In this document: piece by piece, positions 41,486 through 50,976 of the stretch
Position numbering within the stretch: position 1 is the first letter of the stretch
Layout: every line of letters starts with the position of its first letter
From: Candidatus Limivivens intestinipullorum
GTDB lineage: Bacteria > Bacillota > Clostridia > Lachnospirales > Lachnospiraceae
NCBI GenBank assembly: GCA_018711185.1
Contig: DVIQ01000003.1
Location: forward strand, 1-64,000
Reading direction: 5' to 3'
Length of the DNA: 64,000 nucleotides
The notes under the pieces: model-generated
Database searches by the model: none
The model's input: only the letters and a program-made list of their open reading frames with translations
Told to the model about the DNA's origin: nothing
Made by a program: the position numbers and the translations under genes

Positions 41486-43009
41486 TCAATACCCGAAGCT
41501 TCCCGACACCGTCAAAGCCGGCGTTCCCCACAGCAGCGCGTTTCCCGGGCTTATAAATACCGGCGGTATATCCCAGTCCGCTTTCACAGCTATTTTGGCC
41601 ACACAGTTATCAGCACGAAAAGCGGACGTTTCTTCCTTCCGGCGAAGATTCGCTTCGATCATATCCAAAGCCCGCATCGGGTATTTCTCTCTGCTCCCGG
41701 CTGCCAGAAGCACTCTTAAATATTCCTCATAATTTAATCCCTCTCCTCCTCCCTGATCGCATTCTCCAAGCACTTCAAGAATCCGGCCAAGATTTTCAAG
41801 GGAAAGCTTCCAGGTCGCCGCGGTCTTTATGAGTTCCACACGGCCTCCGGCCAGAAGGGTTCGGACATCCAGCAGACTCTCTCCATAAGCCCAGGCCAGA
41901 AGAAGGGCGGTAGTAACCAGCGGCGTCAAAAGTCCGCTCCCAATGACTCCCGCAACAGCGGCCGCCAGGGTCTGGGCCTGTCCGCGCATTTGAGCATTCC
42001 CTGCCGCGCATAGGAAATTGGTTCCTTCCCTCAGAAGCAAAAGCCGGTTTACCACGTACTTCAGATTTTCCTGATCGCTGTCTTTTCCGCCCAGAATATA
42101 TTCCACCTGGTAGTCCAGGGCTCCCTCGCTTTCTTTATCTGTCATGCTGGGAAAATGCTGTACCAGATAGTCCTGGAAAATTGCCTCCGCCGTAAGCCCG
42201 CTCTCGGATTCGTCCATATCCAGATTCCCCTGATTTCGTTTTCGACCGGACGGCAGTTCGGAAATCTGTGTCGTTTTTGACGACACCATAGATTCATCCT
42301 TTACCACCAGGCCCAAAATTCCCATTTTCTTTATTTTTTCAATGATTTCCAAGGGATTTTCTACCTGAACAGCCGGCGTGTTCTCCGGATTCGCCGCCGC
42401 GGTCCCATTTTCCTGCGCCGCCAGCGCTTCGGCCTCCTTCGCCTTGCGCACCTCCTGCTCCATCCGCGCAAGCTCTGTACGGTTGCTTTGGCTTTTTTCC
42501 GTATATTCTTTGGCCGCCTGCTCCTGTTTCTGGCTTTCTTTCCTCCACTCCAGATACCTGCTAACGATCTCTGTTCCAAGGGTCTCTTTCACATTTTTTA
42601 CTGCCTGCTGATAAAAGACGCTGCCTGCGTTATCCGTCATCAGCGCATATCCTTCCACCGCGCATTCTTCCATCCGCAGCGGAAACATCTGAAAACCTCC
42701 CAGAAGTCCTCCCCCCTTTTTCCCCGCGTTTGCTTCCATATATTCTTTCAGCCGTTTTTCCATCGTCGCCGCTTCCAGTGTTTCTTTTCCGTAACCGCCG
42801 TCCAGGAAAAGGACATCATAATCCTCCAGCAGCGCCCGCTCATATTCCCCAAAAACAGAAAACATCCCAAGCTCTGTCAAAATACCTGCTCTCGCCCTGG
42901 CTCCCTGCACTCTGGCGGACTCCACCAGTGTACAGGCCAGGGACAAAAACAGGATCAGCAAAATGCTGAAAAACACTGTAATTGTTCCCCGATACCCATA
43001 CGTTTTCAT
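41486..43009 (-). CDS. DUF5702 protein of the Tad locus
   Basis: 507 residues. The N-terminus GTITVFFSILLILFLSLACTLVESARVQGARARA is a pilin-like helix, followed by a long extracellular part with a Gln/Glu-rich coiled coil (about residues 160-215) and a membrane helix at about 370-395. DUF5702 proteins are found in clostridial Tad loci and are probably pseudopilins or tip proteins. The ATG is 12 bases after the Flp gene stop. Confidence 0.8.
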   Translation of the reverse strand: MKTYGYRGTITVFFSILLILFLSLACTLVESARVQGARARAGILTELGMFSVFGEYERALLEDYDVLFLDGGYGKETLEAATMEKRLKEYMEANAGKKGGGLLGGFQMFPLRMEECAVEGYALMTDNAGSVFYQQAVKNVKETLGTEIVSRYLEWRKESQKQEQAAKEYTEKSQSNRTELARMEQEVRKAKEAEALAAQENGTAAANPENTPAVQVENPLEIIEKIKKMGILGLVVKDESMVSSKTTQISELPSGRKRNQGNLDMDESESGLTAEAIFQDYLVQHFPSMTDKESEGALDYQVEYILGGKDSDQENLKYVVNRLLLLREGTNFLCAAGNAQMRGQAQTLAAAVAGVIGSGLLTPLVTTALLLAWAYGESLLDVRTLLAGGRVELIKTAATWKLSLENLGRILEVLGECDQGGGEGLNYEEYLRVLLAAGSREKYPMRALDMIEANLRRKEETSAFRADNCVAKIAVKADWDIPPVFISPGNALLWGTPALTVSGSFGY

Positions 43010-43021
43010 TTCTGCCTCCTG

Positions 43022-43189
43022 TCAGATGCTGTTGCTCTGCGACGTTATTTTCTTGAGAATGTTATTTACCAGACTGGTAAGCTGACTTTTGAAAATGACC
43101 ACAAGGCTGATCAGAACCACCAAAATTAAGATAACTTCTACGACGCCAACTCCATCCTCTTCCCGCAGAAATGCCTGGATATGGCTCAT
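43022..43189 (-). CDS. Flp-family type IVb pilin
   Basis: 55 residues from the ATG at 43189, with GGAGGTGG upstream. A short leader (MSHIQAFLREEDGVG) and a processing site before VVEVILILVVLISLVVIFKSQ, then a polar tail LTSLVNNILKKITSQ: the layout of Flp major pilins, with Glu at position 5 of the mature helix. It is the likely pilus fibre subunit. The upstream extension to 43267 is not supported. Confidence 0.85.
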   Translation of the reverse strand: MSHIQAFLREEDGVGVVEVILILVVLISLVVIFKSQLTSLVNNILKKITSQSNSI

Positions 43190-43322
43190 CCGTGCCCCAC
43201 CTCCTCTCTTTCTGATACTTCGATATTTTCGTGCCTCACCTCCTTTTTCATGGCGTCCGGTACGCATCCCTTTCCCTTCAGAGCGCAGAATCCCGATGCC
43301 TCGTCCACACGGGCGCCATGTC

Positions 43323-44696
43323 CTACAAATTTAAAATGGCAGGTACGATTAAAATACCCATGACCAGAATCAGCATAAGCATCATGGGAAGCAAAAGCTT
43401 CGTCCCGGCCTCCTCCCCCAGCTTTCTGGCCTGCTGTCTCCGCTCTTCCATACCTGCCTCCGCCTCACTTTCTAAAAGAGAAATCAGTCCTTCGCTGCCT
43501 TTTTTCAGATTTTGCGAAAGCAGATTGCCAAGACGCCGGTATCTTGCCTCCTGGCATCTTCTGCCGAAATTCTCATAAACCCGGGCCTCTCCAACACCGT
43601 TTTTCAGTTCAAAGCAGGACGTAACGATCTCCTCGTACACATAACGCAGCGTTTTGTCTCCGGACTTCTCCTTTTCCTGGCTGTACTCTTTTCCCAGCCG
43701 GAAAAATACGGCCCGTATGGTCAGCCCGGCTCCCAAAAGCATCGCCATCCGGTATAAAAGCGCAGGATAATCCATGATCAGCTGACGCTGCCGGTATTGA
43801 AGCAGGCGTTCCAGCTTCTTTTCATCCCGAAGATACACCGCTGCCGCCGCGGCTGCCGTCAGCGCCGCGAGCCCGCCGAATACCGGTTCCGAGGCGCTTC
43901 CCCAGGAAAGTATTTTTCCGCCGGACTCTTCTGGCAGCGTCACCGCTTCCGCCTCGGGAGCCTGTCCGTTCGCTTCCCGGACGGCTTTCTCTAACGCCTC
44001 TATTTCCTGCTCCTCTTTTGACCGCAAAGGCGGCAGAATCCTTACGGTCAGCACTCTTGTCCGCTCCTTTTCCTGACATTTCAAGGTACAGGTCAGCGTC
44101 ACCGCAATTCCACTCTCCGGGATCTCCTGATCATAAATGGCTCCGGCATAATCCAAAACGCCCAGGGGTTCGCTGATCCAGTCCAGAGTCACGGTTCCGT
44201 TTTCCATGCTTGTTGTAAGGGAAAGATCTGTCCGAACCTCCGCCAGACTTTGATTCGCCCCAAGGATTTCTTTTTCCAGATTTTGGGCTGCCTTTTTCAA
44301 CAGCACTTCTGCCTGGGCGTCCGTCAGTTTTCTAGGACTGACCGATACCACAACCCTCCGGCTCTGTTCCTCCCCTTCCACCCGAACTTCAAGCTCCGTT
44401 TCCATGGAGCCGGCGCCTGCCTCCGGCCGTTCCACAGCGGTAATCCTACGTTCTTCCCAGCCGGATCCGGTAAGCAGTCCTATCGCGGCCGCGGCGCACA
44501 GACCGTAAACAAGAACGCCCAGAGCCGCCCCTGCCCGTCTGGCATAATATTCCTCCGGCTCTTTCCAGGCATCCCCGGCCCGAACCGCCCGAAGCCTAAA
44601 CGCGAGCTGCCTTGTTTTCTCATCTGTCTGCCTCCGCCAAAACCTGCGAAGCAGATACAGGCAAAGACGATAGAAAGGCCATACTGCCCTGTTCAT
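43323..44696 (-). CDS. TadC-type pilus platform protein
   Basis: 457 residues. One membrane helix lies at about 50-75, then an extracytoplasmic region (about 80-270) that is larger than in typical TadC. Next comes a helix at about 275-295, then the T2SSF-type segment LLQYRQRQLIMDYPALLYRMAMLLGAGLTIRAVF with CFELKNGVGEARVYENFGRRC and a last helix LLLPMMLMLILVMGILIVPAILNL. It pairs with the TadB-type protein encoded 3 bases upstream to form the inner-membrane base of the pilus. Confidence 0.85.
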   Translation of the reverse strand: MNRAVWPFYRLCLYLLRRFWRRQTDEKTRQLAFRLRAVRAGDAWKEPEEYYARRAGAALGVLVYGLCAAAAIGLLTGSGWEERRITAVERPEAGAGSMETELEVRVEGEEQSRRVVVSVSPRKLTDAQAEVLLKKAAQNLEKEILGANQSLAEVRTDLSLTTSMENGTVTLDWISEPLGVLDYAGAIYDQEIPESGIAVTLTCTLKCQEKERTRVLTVRILPPLRSKEEQEIEALEKAVREANGQAPEAEAVTLPEESGGKILSWGSASEPVFGGLAALTAAAAAAVYLRDEKKLERLLQYRQRQLIMDYPALLYRMAMLLGAGLTIRAVFFRLGKEYSQEKEKSGDKTLRYVYEEIVTSCFELKNGVGEARVYENFGRRCQEARYRRLGNLLSQNLKKGSEGLISLLESEAEAGMEERRQQARKLGEEAGTKLLLPMMLMLILVMGILIVPAILNL

Positions 44697-44699
44697 TCT

Positions 44700-45485
44700 C
44701 TACACCTCAATCCTTACAAAATATCTGCCAAGAAGGAAGGCGCCTCCATACAGCAGCAGCGCCGCAGTCATCACAAGGATTCCCACAGGAGTATAATACA
44801 TTCCTTCCAGAAATTCCGGGGATGTCAGTCCCACATAGGCGAGTATAAAAAGGGGAATTCCGCTCATTACCTTCTGCTCCATCTTTCTGGATGCCAGGCT
44901 CACTTCGATTTCCTGCTGCGCTTCTCTCTTTTGCGTCATAATAGAGATGGTATTCCGTATAATCGCGTTCAGATCTCCGCCAGTTCTCTTTGCTGCGGAA
45001 AACACTGCCGCGAAATTTCGTATATCCGCCGAGCCGCTGCGCGCGGCCCAGTCAGCCAGCAAAGCTTCCAGATTTTCATTCACAGAGAGCATCCTTTTGA
45101 TTCTGTGAAGCTCCCTGCAGACCGGCTCCTCCGCGTAATAAAGCTTTTCCAGCTCTTTGCAGGCCTCTGCAAACGCGTTTTCCGCTGAATATCCGGCCGT
45201 GAGCGAAGATGACACGCTTTGAAGCGCTGTCATAAATGTCTCCTCAAGCCTTTTTCCCCGCAGGCGAATTTTCTCCCTCAGATACATCCTCCGATACAGC
45301 CAGATTCCCGGAAGCCCCGCCGCAAAGGCAATCCAGGAGCGGTAAAACAGCAGACTTATCATTCCATCGAAAAGCGTGTACGTCAGCAGACACCGTATCC
45401 AGTCCCCGGCTGTCATCCGGTAAACCCGGTAGTCCGGCACCGGTTCTCCCTTGCCCGACCCCCGGCTGCCCTCGTAATTTGTCAT
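44700..45485 (-). CDS. TadB-type pilus platform protein
   Basis: 261 residues. Membrane helices lie at about 35-65 and 205-255. The T2SSF core has FMTALQSVSSSLTAGYSAENAFAEAC and FAAVFSAAKRTGGDLNAIIRNT, as in TadB. The ATG overlaps the TadA stop by 4 bp. Confidence 0.88.
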   Translation of the reverse strand: MTNYEGSRGSGKGEPVPDYRVYRMTAGDWIRCLLTYTLFDGMISLLFYRSWIAFAAGLPGIWLYRRMYLREKIRLRGKRLEETFMTALQSVSSSLTAGYSAENAFAEACKELEKLYYAEEPVCRELHRIKRMLSVNENLEALLADWAARSGSADIRNFAAVFSAAKRTGGDLNAIIRNTISIMTQKREAQQEIEVSLASRKMEQKVMSGIPLFILAYVGLTSPEFLEGMYYTPVGILVMTAALLLYGGAFLLGRYFVRIEV

Positions 45486-46711
45486 AGTTCCACCCCCGCC
45501 CGCTCAAGCTTGCCGGTACGCGTCAGCTCGCCGGTTTTCAAAAGGGCTCCGCAAACCCGATCCCCCGCCCCGTCTTTCTCCTCCCGAAAGGCAAACAGCG
45601 GATTCGTCTGAATTTCCCCGGAATCCATATCGTATCCGGTAACCTCCAGAATCTCCAGAACCTTCCTGGTTTTATCCCGCATCCTTCCCAGGTGAATCAT
45701 AATGTCAATCCCGGAGGCAATCTGTCTGCGTATCGCCGCCAGCGGCAGTTCCAATCCCATCAGCACCATGGTTTCCAGCCTGGAAAGCATATCCCTGGGA
45801 CTGTTTCCGTGACCGGTGCTCAGTGAACCGTCATGTCCCGTATTAAAAGACTGGAGCATATCCAGGGCCTCCTCTCCGCGCACCTCCCCCACAATGATTC
45901 TGTCCGGGCGCATCCGCAGGCTTGCCTTAATCAAATCCCGAATCGTAATCTCATGGGTTCCCTCTGTATTTCCCCTGCGCGCCTCCAGACGCACCAGGTT
46001 CGCCACTCCCCGGATCTGCAGCTCCGCGTTATCCTCAATGGTGATAATCCGCTCATCCTTTGGTATGTAGTCGGAAAGCGCGTTGAGAAACGTGGTTTTT
46101 CCGGAGCCTGTACCGCCGCTGATAAAGATGTTGTACCCTGCCCTTACAAGTTTTTTCAGAAGCAGCGCCGCTTCTTCCGTAATACTTCCCCAATCAATCA
46201 GGCGCTGCATATCCACCGGGTCGTGGGGAAAACGCCGTATGGTTATCACCGGGCCGTTTAAGGCCACCGGGTTTAAAACCAGATTCACCCGCTCTCCGCC
46301 TGCCAGTCTGGCATCAGCTATGGGAACCGCCTCGTTTACAATGCGGTTGCAGCTTCCCGCGATCTGCTGCACCAAATCCTCCAGCTTTTCCCTGGATGGG
46401 ATGCGCCTTTCCCATGGCATAATCCGCCCGTTTCGCTCCACAAAAATCCCGTCTGTGCCATTTACCATGATCTCGGTAACGGTTTCATCGTCCACCAGCT
46501 CCTGCAGCAGATCCAGTCTGCGGATGCTGTTAAACAGCTCCGTTCTCAGACGCCGTTTCTGTCCAAGGCTCAGGTAAGCTCTGGCGGCTTCCTCAAGAAT
46601 CAGTCCGTCAATCTCCCGGTAAATCCCTTCATCGGAGATTTCTCCCAGCCTGCCGATCCGTTCCCGAAGGATCTCCCTTAACCGTTCCCGCTGTTCTTCC
46701 CGTATTTCCAC
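45482..46711 (-). CDS. tadA: Tad pilus assembly ATPase TadA/CpaF
   Basis: 409 residues from a GTG at 46711 with AGGAGG 5 bases upstream. The ELVDDETVTEIMVNG and NRIVNEAVPIADARLAGGERVN segments, Walker A GGTGSGKTTFLN (about residue 205), IITIEDNAELQI, Walker B RIIVGEVRGEEAL and the TGHDGSLSTGHGNS His-box are all CpaF features. It is the motor that builds the Flp pilus. Its start overlaps the TadZ gene by 83 bp. Confidence 0.95.
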   Translation of the reverse strand: MEIREEQRERLREILRERIGRLGEISDEGIYREIDGLILEEAARAYLSLGQKRRLRTELFNSIRRLDLLQELVDDETVTEIMVNGTDGIFVERNGRIMPWERRIPSREKLEDLVQQIAGSCNRIVNEAVPIADARLAGGERVNLVLNPVALNGPVITIRRFPHDPVDMQRLIDWGSITEEAALLLKKLVRAGYNIFISGGTGSGKTTFLNALSDYIPKDERIITIEDNAELQIRGVANLVRLEARRGNTEGTHEITIRDLIKASLRMRPDRIIVGEVRGEEALDMLQSFNTGHDGSLSTGHGNSPRDMLSRLETMVLMGLELPLAAIRRQIASGIDIMIHLGRMRDKTRKVLEILEVTGYDMDSGEIQTNPLFAFREEKDGAGDRVCGALLKTGELTRTGKLERAGVEL

Positions 46712-47717
46712 CGGCCTCCTCCTCTCTGATAAGCTTTCTCACAAAATCTCCCAGCTCTCCCCATACAAGCTGTTCCACATAGTTTTCTCTGTGACCGAAG
46801 CTGCTGTGGAAAGGAAGCTTCAGCTTCCGGATTTTTCCCAGAACATCCTCATATTCCCGGATTTTCAGGGCAGTCTCGAACTGTTCCAGCTTCGCCAGCG
46901 CCATCCCGTCCTCCCGTACCGGCATATAAATCCGGCTGCACTGGCGCAGCAGGTCATACAATCCGTTTACCTGCTCGTCCAGATCCAGAATAATGCGGTC
47001 ATAAGCGCTGTATGTCTCCAGATATTCCAGCATTTCCATCCATTCCTCTGCGGCGACGCTCCTTAAATCTTCCGGGCACAGCGCCGGGGGCACATAATCC
47101 AGACCGTAAAGATTCTGAACGATCGATCCCAGCCGATAGATCAGCTGGCTGCTTCCTTCCCTGGTAAAATAAATCAGATCCGTAATATCCGCTTTGTACT
47201 CCCTTCCCAAAAGTGAGGAAAACCCGGCGTAAGATTCCAGATTGATATACAGCACATGGCGTTCCTTGGCCAAAAGCTGCCCTAAAGTGAGGGCAAAGGA
47301 GGTACGGAGCGTTCGCTTTACCGGAGAATAAATCCCTATCAGCTCCACCTGTTTTTTCAGAAGGGGAACCGGCTCCGCCGAGGGCGCTTCCGCGTAATAG
47401 TTCATCACCTCGGAAACCAGACTGTCCGAGGCCTGATACTTGTATACAAAGGGGTATTCGGAAAGCTCCTTCAGCATCTCCCCCTCTGAGAGAATGATGA
47501 TCCGTTTTACAGGAAGCTTCCGCACCTCGTCGCACATGGCGGAGGAGGAAATCAAAAGCAGCTCAATCTCCTGCTCCCCCGCAAAAGCCGCGAGATTCCG
47601 GACACTGGTAAAGGCCTGCACCTCAAAGGTTCCCGACTCCTTCTCGTAGATGTACTCCATCAGGTTATAGGCATAGGCTGCCTCCAGATCACAAACCGCA
47701 AAAATTCTTTTTTTCAA
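46629..47717 (-). CDS. TadZ/CpaE-like localisation protein
   Basis: 362 residues from the TTG at 47717. GGGAGGTG lies just before it and its TTGA overlaps the stop of the prepilin peptidase gene. The longer frame to 47939 would overlap that gene by over 200 bp. KKRIFAVCDLEAAYAYNLMEYIYE begins a receiver-like domain; a P-loop-like region of the ParA/MinD kind follows (VELIGIYSPVKRTLRTSFALTLGQLLA), but the usual Walker A Lys-Gly pattern is altered (SPVKRTLRT). TadZ proteins place the pilus machine in the cell. Confidence 0.78.
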   Translation of the reverse strand: MKKRIFAVCDLEAAYAYNLMEYIYEKESGTFEVQAFTSVRNLAAFAGEQEIELLLISSSAMCDEVRKLPVKRIIILSEGEMLKELSEYPFVYKYQASDSLVSEVMNYYAEAPSAEPVPLLKKQVELIGIYSPVKRTLRTSFALTLGQLLAKERHVLYINLESYAGFSSLLGREYKADITDLIYFTREGSSQLIYRLGSIVQNLYGLDYVPPALCPEDLRSVAAEEWMEMLEYLETYSAYDRIILDLDEQVNGLYDLLRQCSRIYMPVREDGMALAKLEQFETALKIREYEDVLGKIRKLKLPFHSSFGHRENYVEQLVWGELGDFVRKLIREEEAGGNTGRTAGTVKGDPSGTDRQAGRNLR

Positions 47718-48232
47718 TAGGCACCTCCCACATAAAAGCAAATACTTATCAACACCGGAACGGAAAAACAGAAGTGGCTGTCCACATTTTCCCCGCAGAT
47801 ATACGGCTTCCACTCCCGTGTCTGTGCATAACGGTACACATAAGCCCAAAAGTACCAGAGTCTTTTTTTCAGTTCTCCTCTCCATACAAGAAAGGGCAGG
47901 GCATACACCGCGCCGGCTCCCACGGCCCAGGCGGCGCAAAGGGCCGAGCCCCCGATTCCGAGAAGCCCTCCGGCGGCCGCCAGAAGCTTAATATCCCCGG
48001 CTCCGATCATGCGGAAAAAGAACAGTCCCCATAAAAATACTACCGGAAGCCCCACGCCTCCCAGGAAAAATAAAATCCCCGCCGGTCCCCGGGCTATCGT
48101 CTGCCAGACAAAGCCGGCTCCAAGCCCTGCCAAAATCAGGCCGTTCGGTATCCTGCCCTCCCGCAGGTCAAACCGCACTGCCCCGGCGGCAAGAAGTACC
48201 AGCAGTACACTCTGCAAATTTTTCATACGCAC
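47714..48232 (-). CDS. Prepilin peptidase (A24, CpaA/TadV type), first gene of the Tad locus
   Basis: 172 residues. Two catalytic Asp positions are in VRFDLREGRIPN (about residue 22) and MIGAGDIKLL (about 80), with four to six membrane helices. It is the first gene of an eleven-gene minus-strand run that ends with the FHA protein at 38143. The last 40 residues extend beyond the usual core. Confidence 0.88.
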   Translation of the reverse strand: MRMKNLQSVLLVLLAAGAVRFDLREGRIPNGLILAGLGAGFVWQTIARGPAGILFFLGGVGLPVVFLWGLFFFRMIGAGDIKLLAAAGGLLGIGGSALCAAWAVGAGAVYALPFLVWRGELKKRLWYFWAYVYRYAQTREWKPYICGENVDSHFCFSVPVLISICFYVGGAY

Positions 48233-48794
48233 CCCCGTTTCTATGTAAATCTACCCCGCTGTTCCCCTGCAGGCCGCGGCAAAATTGTCTGTTCGGGCTG
48301 CGGCATCAGCCGCCAAGTACCGCGCATTTTCAGTTCTGCATCCGCTTTGCGCCGCATAAAATAGATTTCAAAGCTGCTCGCAGCCTCTCCGAAGAGGATC
48401 ACCGCCTTCTGGGACAGGCAGCTTCCCATTCTGCTTATTGTTCGACGCAATACAACGCGACCCGTGTCAAACTGTTACTTATTTTTCTGGAATTTTGTCG
48501 AAACGACTTGACTAAAGAAAGAACGCGCCGCCTCTGGCAAAGATACGAAAGGATTCTGTATCCATCCGCTGGCTGCGGTAATTGATTAATGTATCGTTAT
48601 TATAACTTCTTTCTGATGTTTTGTCTATAGTAAGTGATTATATTTTTTTATTTTGTTAAATTTAGACAAATTTATGATGTATTTTTTATATGCTTTAACA
48701 TTTTGGCAGTTGTCTGCTGTGCGCTTTTCCTTGCCCGGTAAATGCCCACTCATGCCAGAGCAGCCGGCGGCTTCCGAGTTTTCGATTGCTGGGC
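48233..48794. other. Intergenic gap upstream of the Tad locus
   Basis: No credible gene is visible. A short minus-strand frame at 48241-48450 has no ribosome site. The end of a family B element (GTCAAACTGTTAC) lies at about 48467-48479. The stretch 48590-48700 is AT-rich and could hold the Tad promoter, but no clear -35/-10 pair was found. Confidence 0.4.
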
Positions 48795-48843
48795 TTATCC
48801 AAAAATCAGAGACCGGCATGACTCAACTGAGTCTCGCCGGCCC
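48795..48843 (-). terminator. Probable terminator after glgB
   Basis: On the minus strand GCCGGCGAGACTCAGT pairs with TGAGTCATGCCGGT (one internal mismatch region), followed by TCTGATTTTTGG. It lies about 50 bases past the glgB stop. Confidence 0.5.
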
Positions 48844-48891
48844 TGCCTAAAACGAACACACACAAATATCAATAAACTTTTCAATCTCCCG

Positions 48892-50937
48892 TCAAAACTT
48901 AAACACCGCCACCCCATACGCCGGCAAATCATACCCAAAGGAAAACGGTCTCCCGTCGCACTCGCTCTTCACCGCCTGATACTTGTCCGGCCGCTCCTTC
49001 CCGCTGCCGCCGAACTGCGTATCATCGCTGCTGAGCACAAGCTGGTAAAGCTTTCTCCTCGGTACACCCACCCGGTAATCCGGTCTGGCCACAGGGGTGA
49101 AATTGATAACGAACAGAAGATTGTTCCGCCCGGTATCGCTGTGGCGGATAAAGCTGAAAATGCTGCGGCTGTTGTCGTTGGCGTTCACCCACTCGAATCC
49201 CTTGGGGTCGTTATCCGCCTGGTACAGAGCCGGATAGTTCCGGTAAAGGGTGAGCAAAGCCCGGACATAATTCTGCATCTGCCAGTGCCGTTCCTCCTTC
49301 AAAAGATACCAGTCCAGCTCTCTGGCCTCGCTCCACTCCTGAAGCTGGGCGAACTCCTGTCCCATGAACAAAAGCTTCTTTCCGGGATGGCCAAGCATAA
49401 AGCTGTAGCCTGCCTTCAGGTTCGCGAACTTGTCGTCGTAGAGTCCGGGCATTTTGTTTATCATGGAGCACTTCAGATGCACAACCTCGTCGTGGGAAAG
49501 CACCAGGATGTATTTCTCCGAATAGGTGTATGTCATGGTAAAAGTCATTTTGTTGTGATTGTACTGGCGGAAATAGGGGTCCAGCTTCATGTATTCCAGG
49601 AAGTCGTGCATCCAACCCATGTTCCACTTCATGGAGAAGCCAAGGCCGTCCTCCTCTGGTTTACCCGTGACCTTGGGCCAGGCGGTGGACTCCTCCGCGA
49701 TCATCACTGTTCCGTGGTTCCGTCCGAGAACTACGCTGTTTAAATGTTTGAAAAACTCGATGGCCTCCAGGTTTTTGTTGCCTCCGTAGATGTTCGGTAC
49801 CCACTGGCCATCCTGTCTGCCGTAGTCCAGGTACAGAATCGACGCCACAGCGTCCACCCGCAGGCCGTCCACATGGAATTTCTCAATCCAGAACAGGGCG
49901 TTGGCAATGAGGAAATTCTTTACCTCGCTTTTTCCAAAGTCGAATACCTTGGTTCCCCAGTCTGGGTGCTCCCCTTTTCTAGGATCCGCGTACTCATAAA
50001 CACAGGTGCCGTCAAACTCCGCCAGCCCATGGGCGTCTTTGGGGAAATGAGCCGGTACCCAGTCCAGAATCACGCCGATTTTATTCTTATGCAGGTAATT
50101 CACCAGATACATGAAATCCTCCGGGGTTCCGTATCTGGAAGTCGGCGCGTAGTATCCGGTCACCTGGTAGCCCCAGGAGGCGTCTAAGGGATGCTCCGCG
50201 ATTCCCATGAGCTCCACATGGGTGTAGCCCATATTTTTCACATACTCCGCGATTTCGTGGGCAAACTCCCGGTAGTTGTAGAAGCCGTCCGGATTCTCTT
50301 CCGTAGCCGGATGCTTTTTCCAGGAGCCCGGATGCACCTCGTAAATGGTCATAGGCTCCTTGTTCGGGTCCTTCTTCTCCCTGGACTTCATCCACACGGA
50401 ATCTCCCCAGCGGAAGCTGCTGATATCCACAACCTTCGACGCGGTTCCAGGGCGCAGTTCCGCGGAATTTCCAAACGGATCCGCTTTGTAAAGTCCGCGT
50501 CCGTCCCCCGTCTCGATGTAATATTTATACAGACTTCCAAGAGGAAGTCCCGGCACAAAGACATCGTACATGCCCATGGGATCGTGCCGCTTCATCGGGC
50601 AGACGGTAATATCCCACCCGTTAAAATCTCCCACCAGGCTGACGGCTTTGGCATTTGGAGCCCATACGGCAAAATAAACGCCCTCTTTTCCGTTATACCA
50701 TGCCCTGTGGGCGCCCAGTTTTTCATAGATCGTATAGTGAGTTCCCTGACCGAAGTAATACTGATCCAGCTCTCCGATTTCCAGAACCTCCGTCTTATTC
50801 GCCGTCATAACCTGAAGCTCCTGTGTCTGCTTTCTTCTCGCAGTCCCTCTGCCCGTTCCCGCTGCTCTTCCGGTGCTTTTCCCGGCGCTGCCGGATTTCT
50901 TCCCTGCCGCCTTAGCGGCTGTCTTTCTCTCTGCCAT
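48892..50937 (-). CDS. glgB: 1,4-alpha-glucan branching enzyme GlgB with a basic N-terminal tail
   Basis: 681 residues from the ATG at 50937 with GGAAAGG upstream. The first 45 residues are Lys/Ala/Gly/Arg-rich (KTAAKAAGKKSGSAGK, GRAAGTGRGTARRKQ) and resemble a histone H1-like tail. Then comes a CBM48 module (YNGKEGVYFAVWAPNAKAVSLVGDFNGWD) and a GH13 barrel with the nucleophile Asp in GLRVDAVASILYLDYG, the acid/base Glu in MIAEESTAWP and the third Asp in LVLSHDEV. The enzyme makes alpha-1,6 branches in glycogen. It follows the GH13 gene by 39 bases in one operon. Confidence 0.93.
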   Translation of the reverse strand: MAERKTAAKAAGKKSGSAGKSTGRAAGTGRGTARRKQTQELQVMTANKTEVLEIGELDQYYFGQGTHYTIYEKLGAHRAWYNGKEGVYFAVWAPNAKAVSLVGDFNGWDITVCPMKRHDPMGMYDVFVPGLPLGSLYKYYIETGDGRGLYKADPFGNSAELRPGTASKVVDISSFRWGDSVWMKSREKKDPNKEPMTIYEVHPGSWKKHPATEENPDGFYNYREFAHEIAEYVKNMGYTHVELMGIAEHPLDASWGYQVTGYYAPTSRYGTPEDFMYLVNYLHKNKIGVILDWVPAHFPKDAHGLAEFDGTCVYEYADPRKGEHPDWGTKVFDFGKSEVKNFLIANALFWIEKFHVDGLRVDAVASILYLDYGRQDGQWVPNIYGGNKNLEAIEFFKHLNSVVLGRNHGTVMIAEESTAWPKVTGKPEEDGLGFSMKWNMGWMHDFLEYMKLDPYFRQYNHNKMTFTMTYTYSEKYILVLSHDEVVHLKCSMINKMPGLYDDKFANLKAGYSFMLGHPGKKLLFMGQEFAQLQEWSEARELDWYLLKEERHWQMQNYVRALLTLYRNYPALYQADNDPKGFEWVNANDNSRSIFSFIRHSDTGRNNLLFVINFTPVARPDYRVGVPRRKLYQLVLSSDDTQFGGSGKERPDKYQAVKSECDGRPFSFGYDLPAYGVAVFKF

Positions 50938-50976
50938 AACCTTTCCTTCTCCCGATTTTCTTCCTGAAATCATGAT

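Noticed and set aside
48241-48450. A 69-codon minus-strand frame upstream of the Tad locus
   Set aside because: No ribosome site, no domain and compositional features of non-coding DNA.
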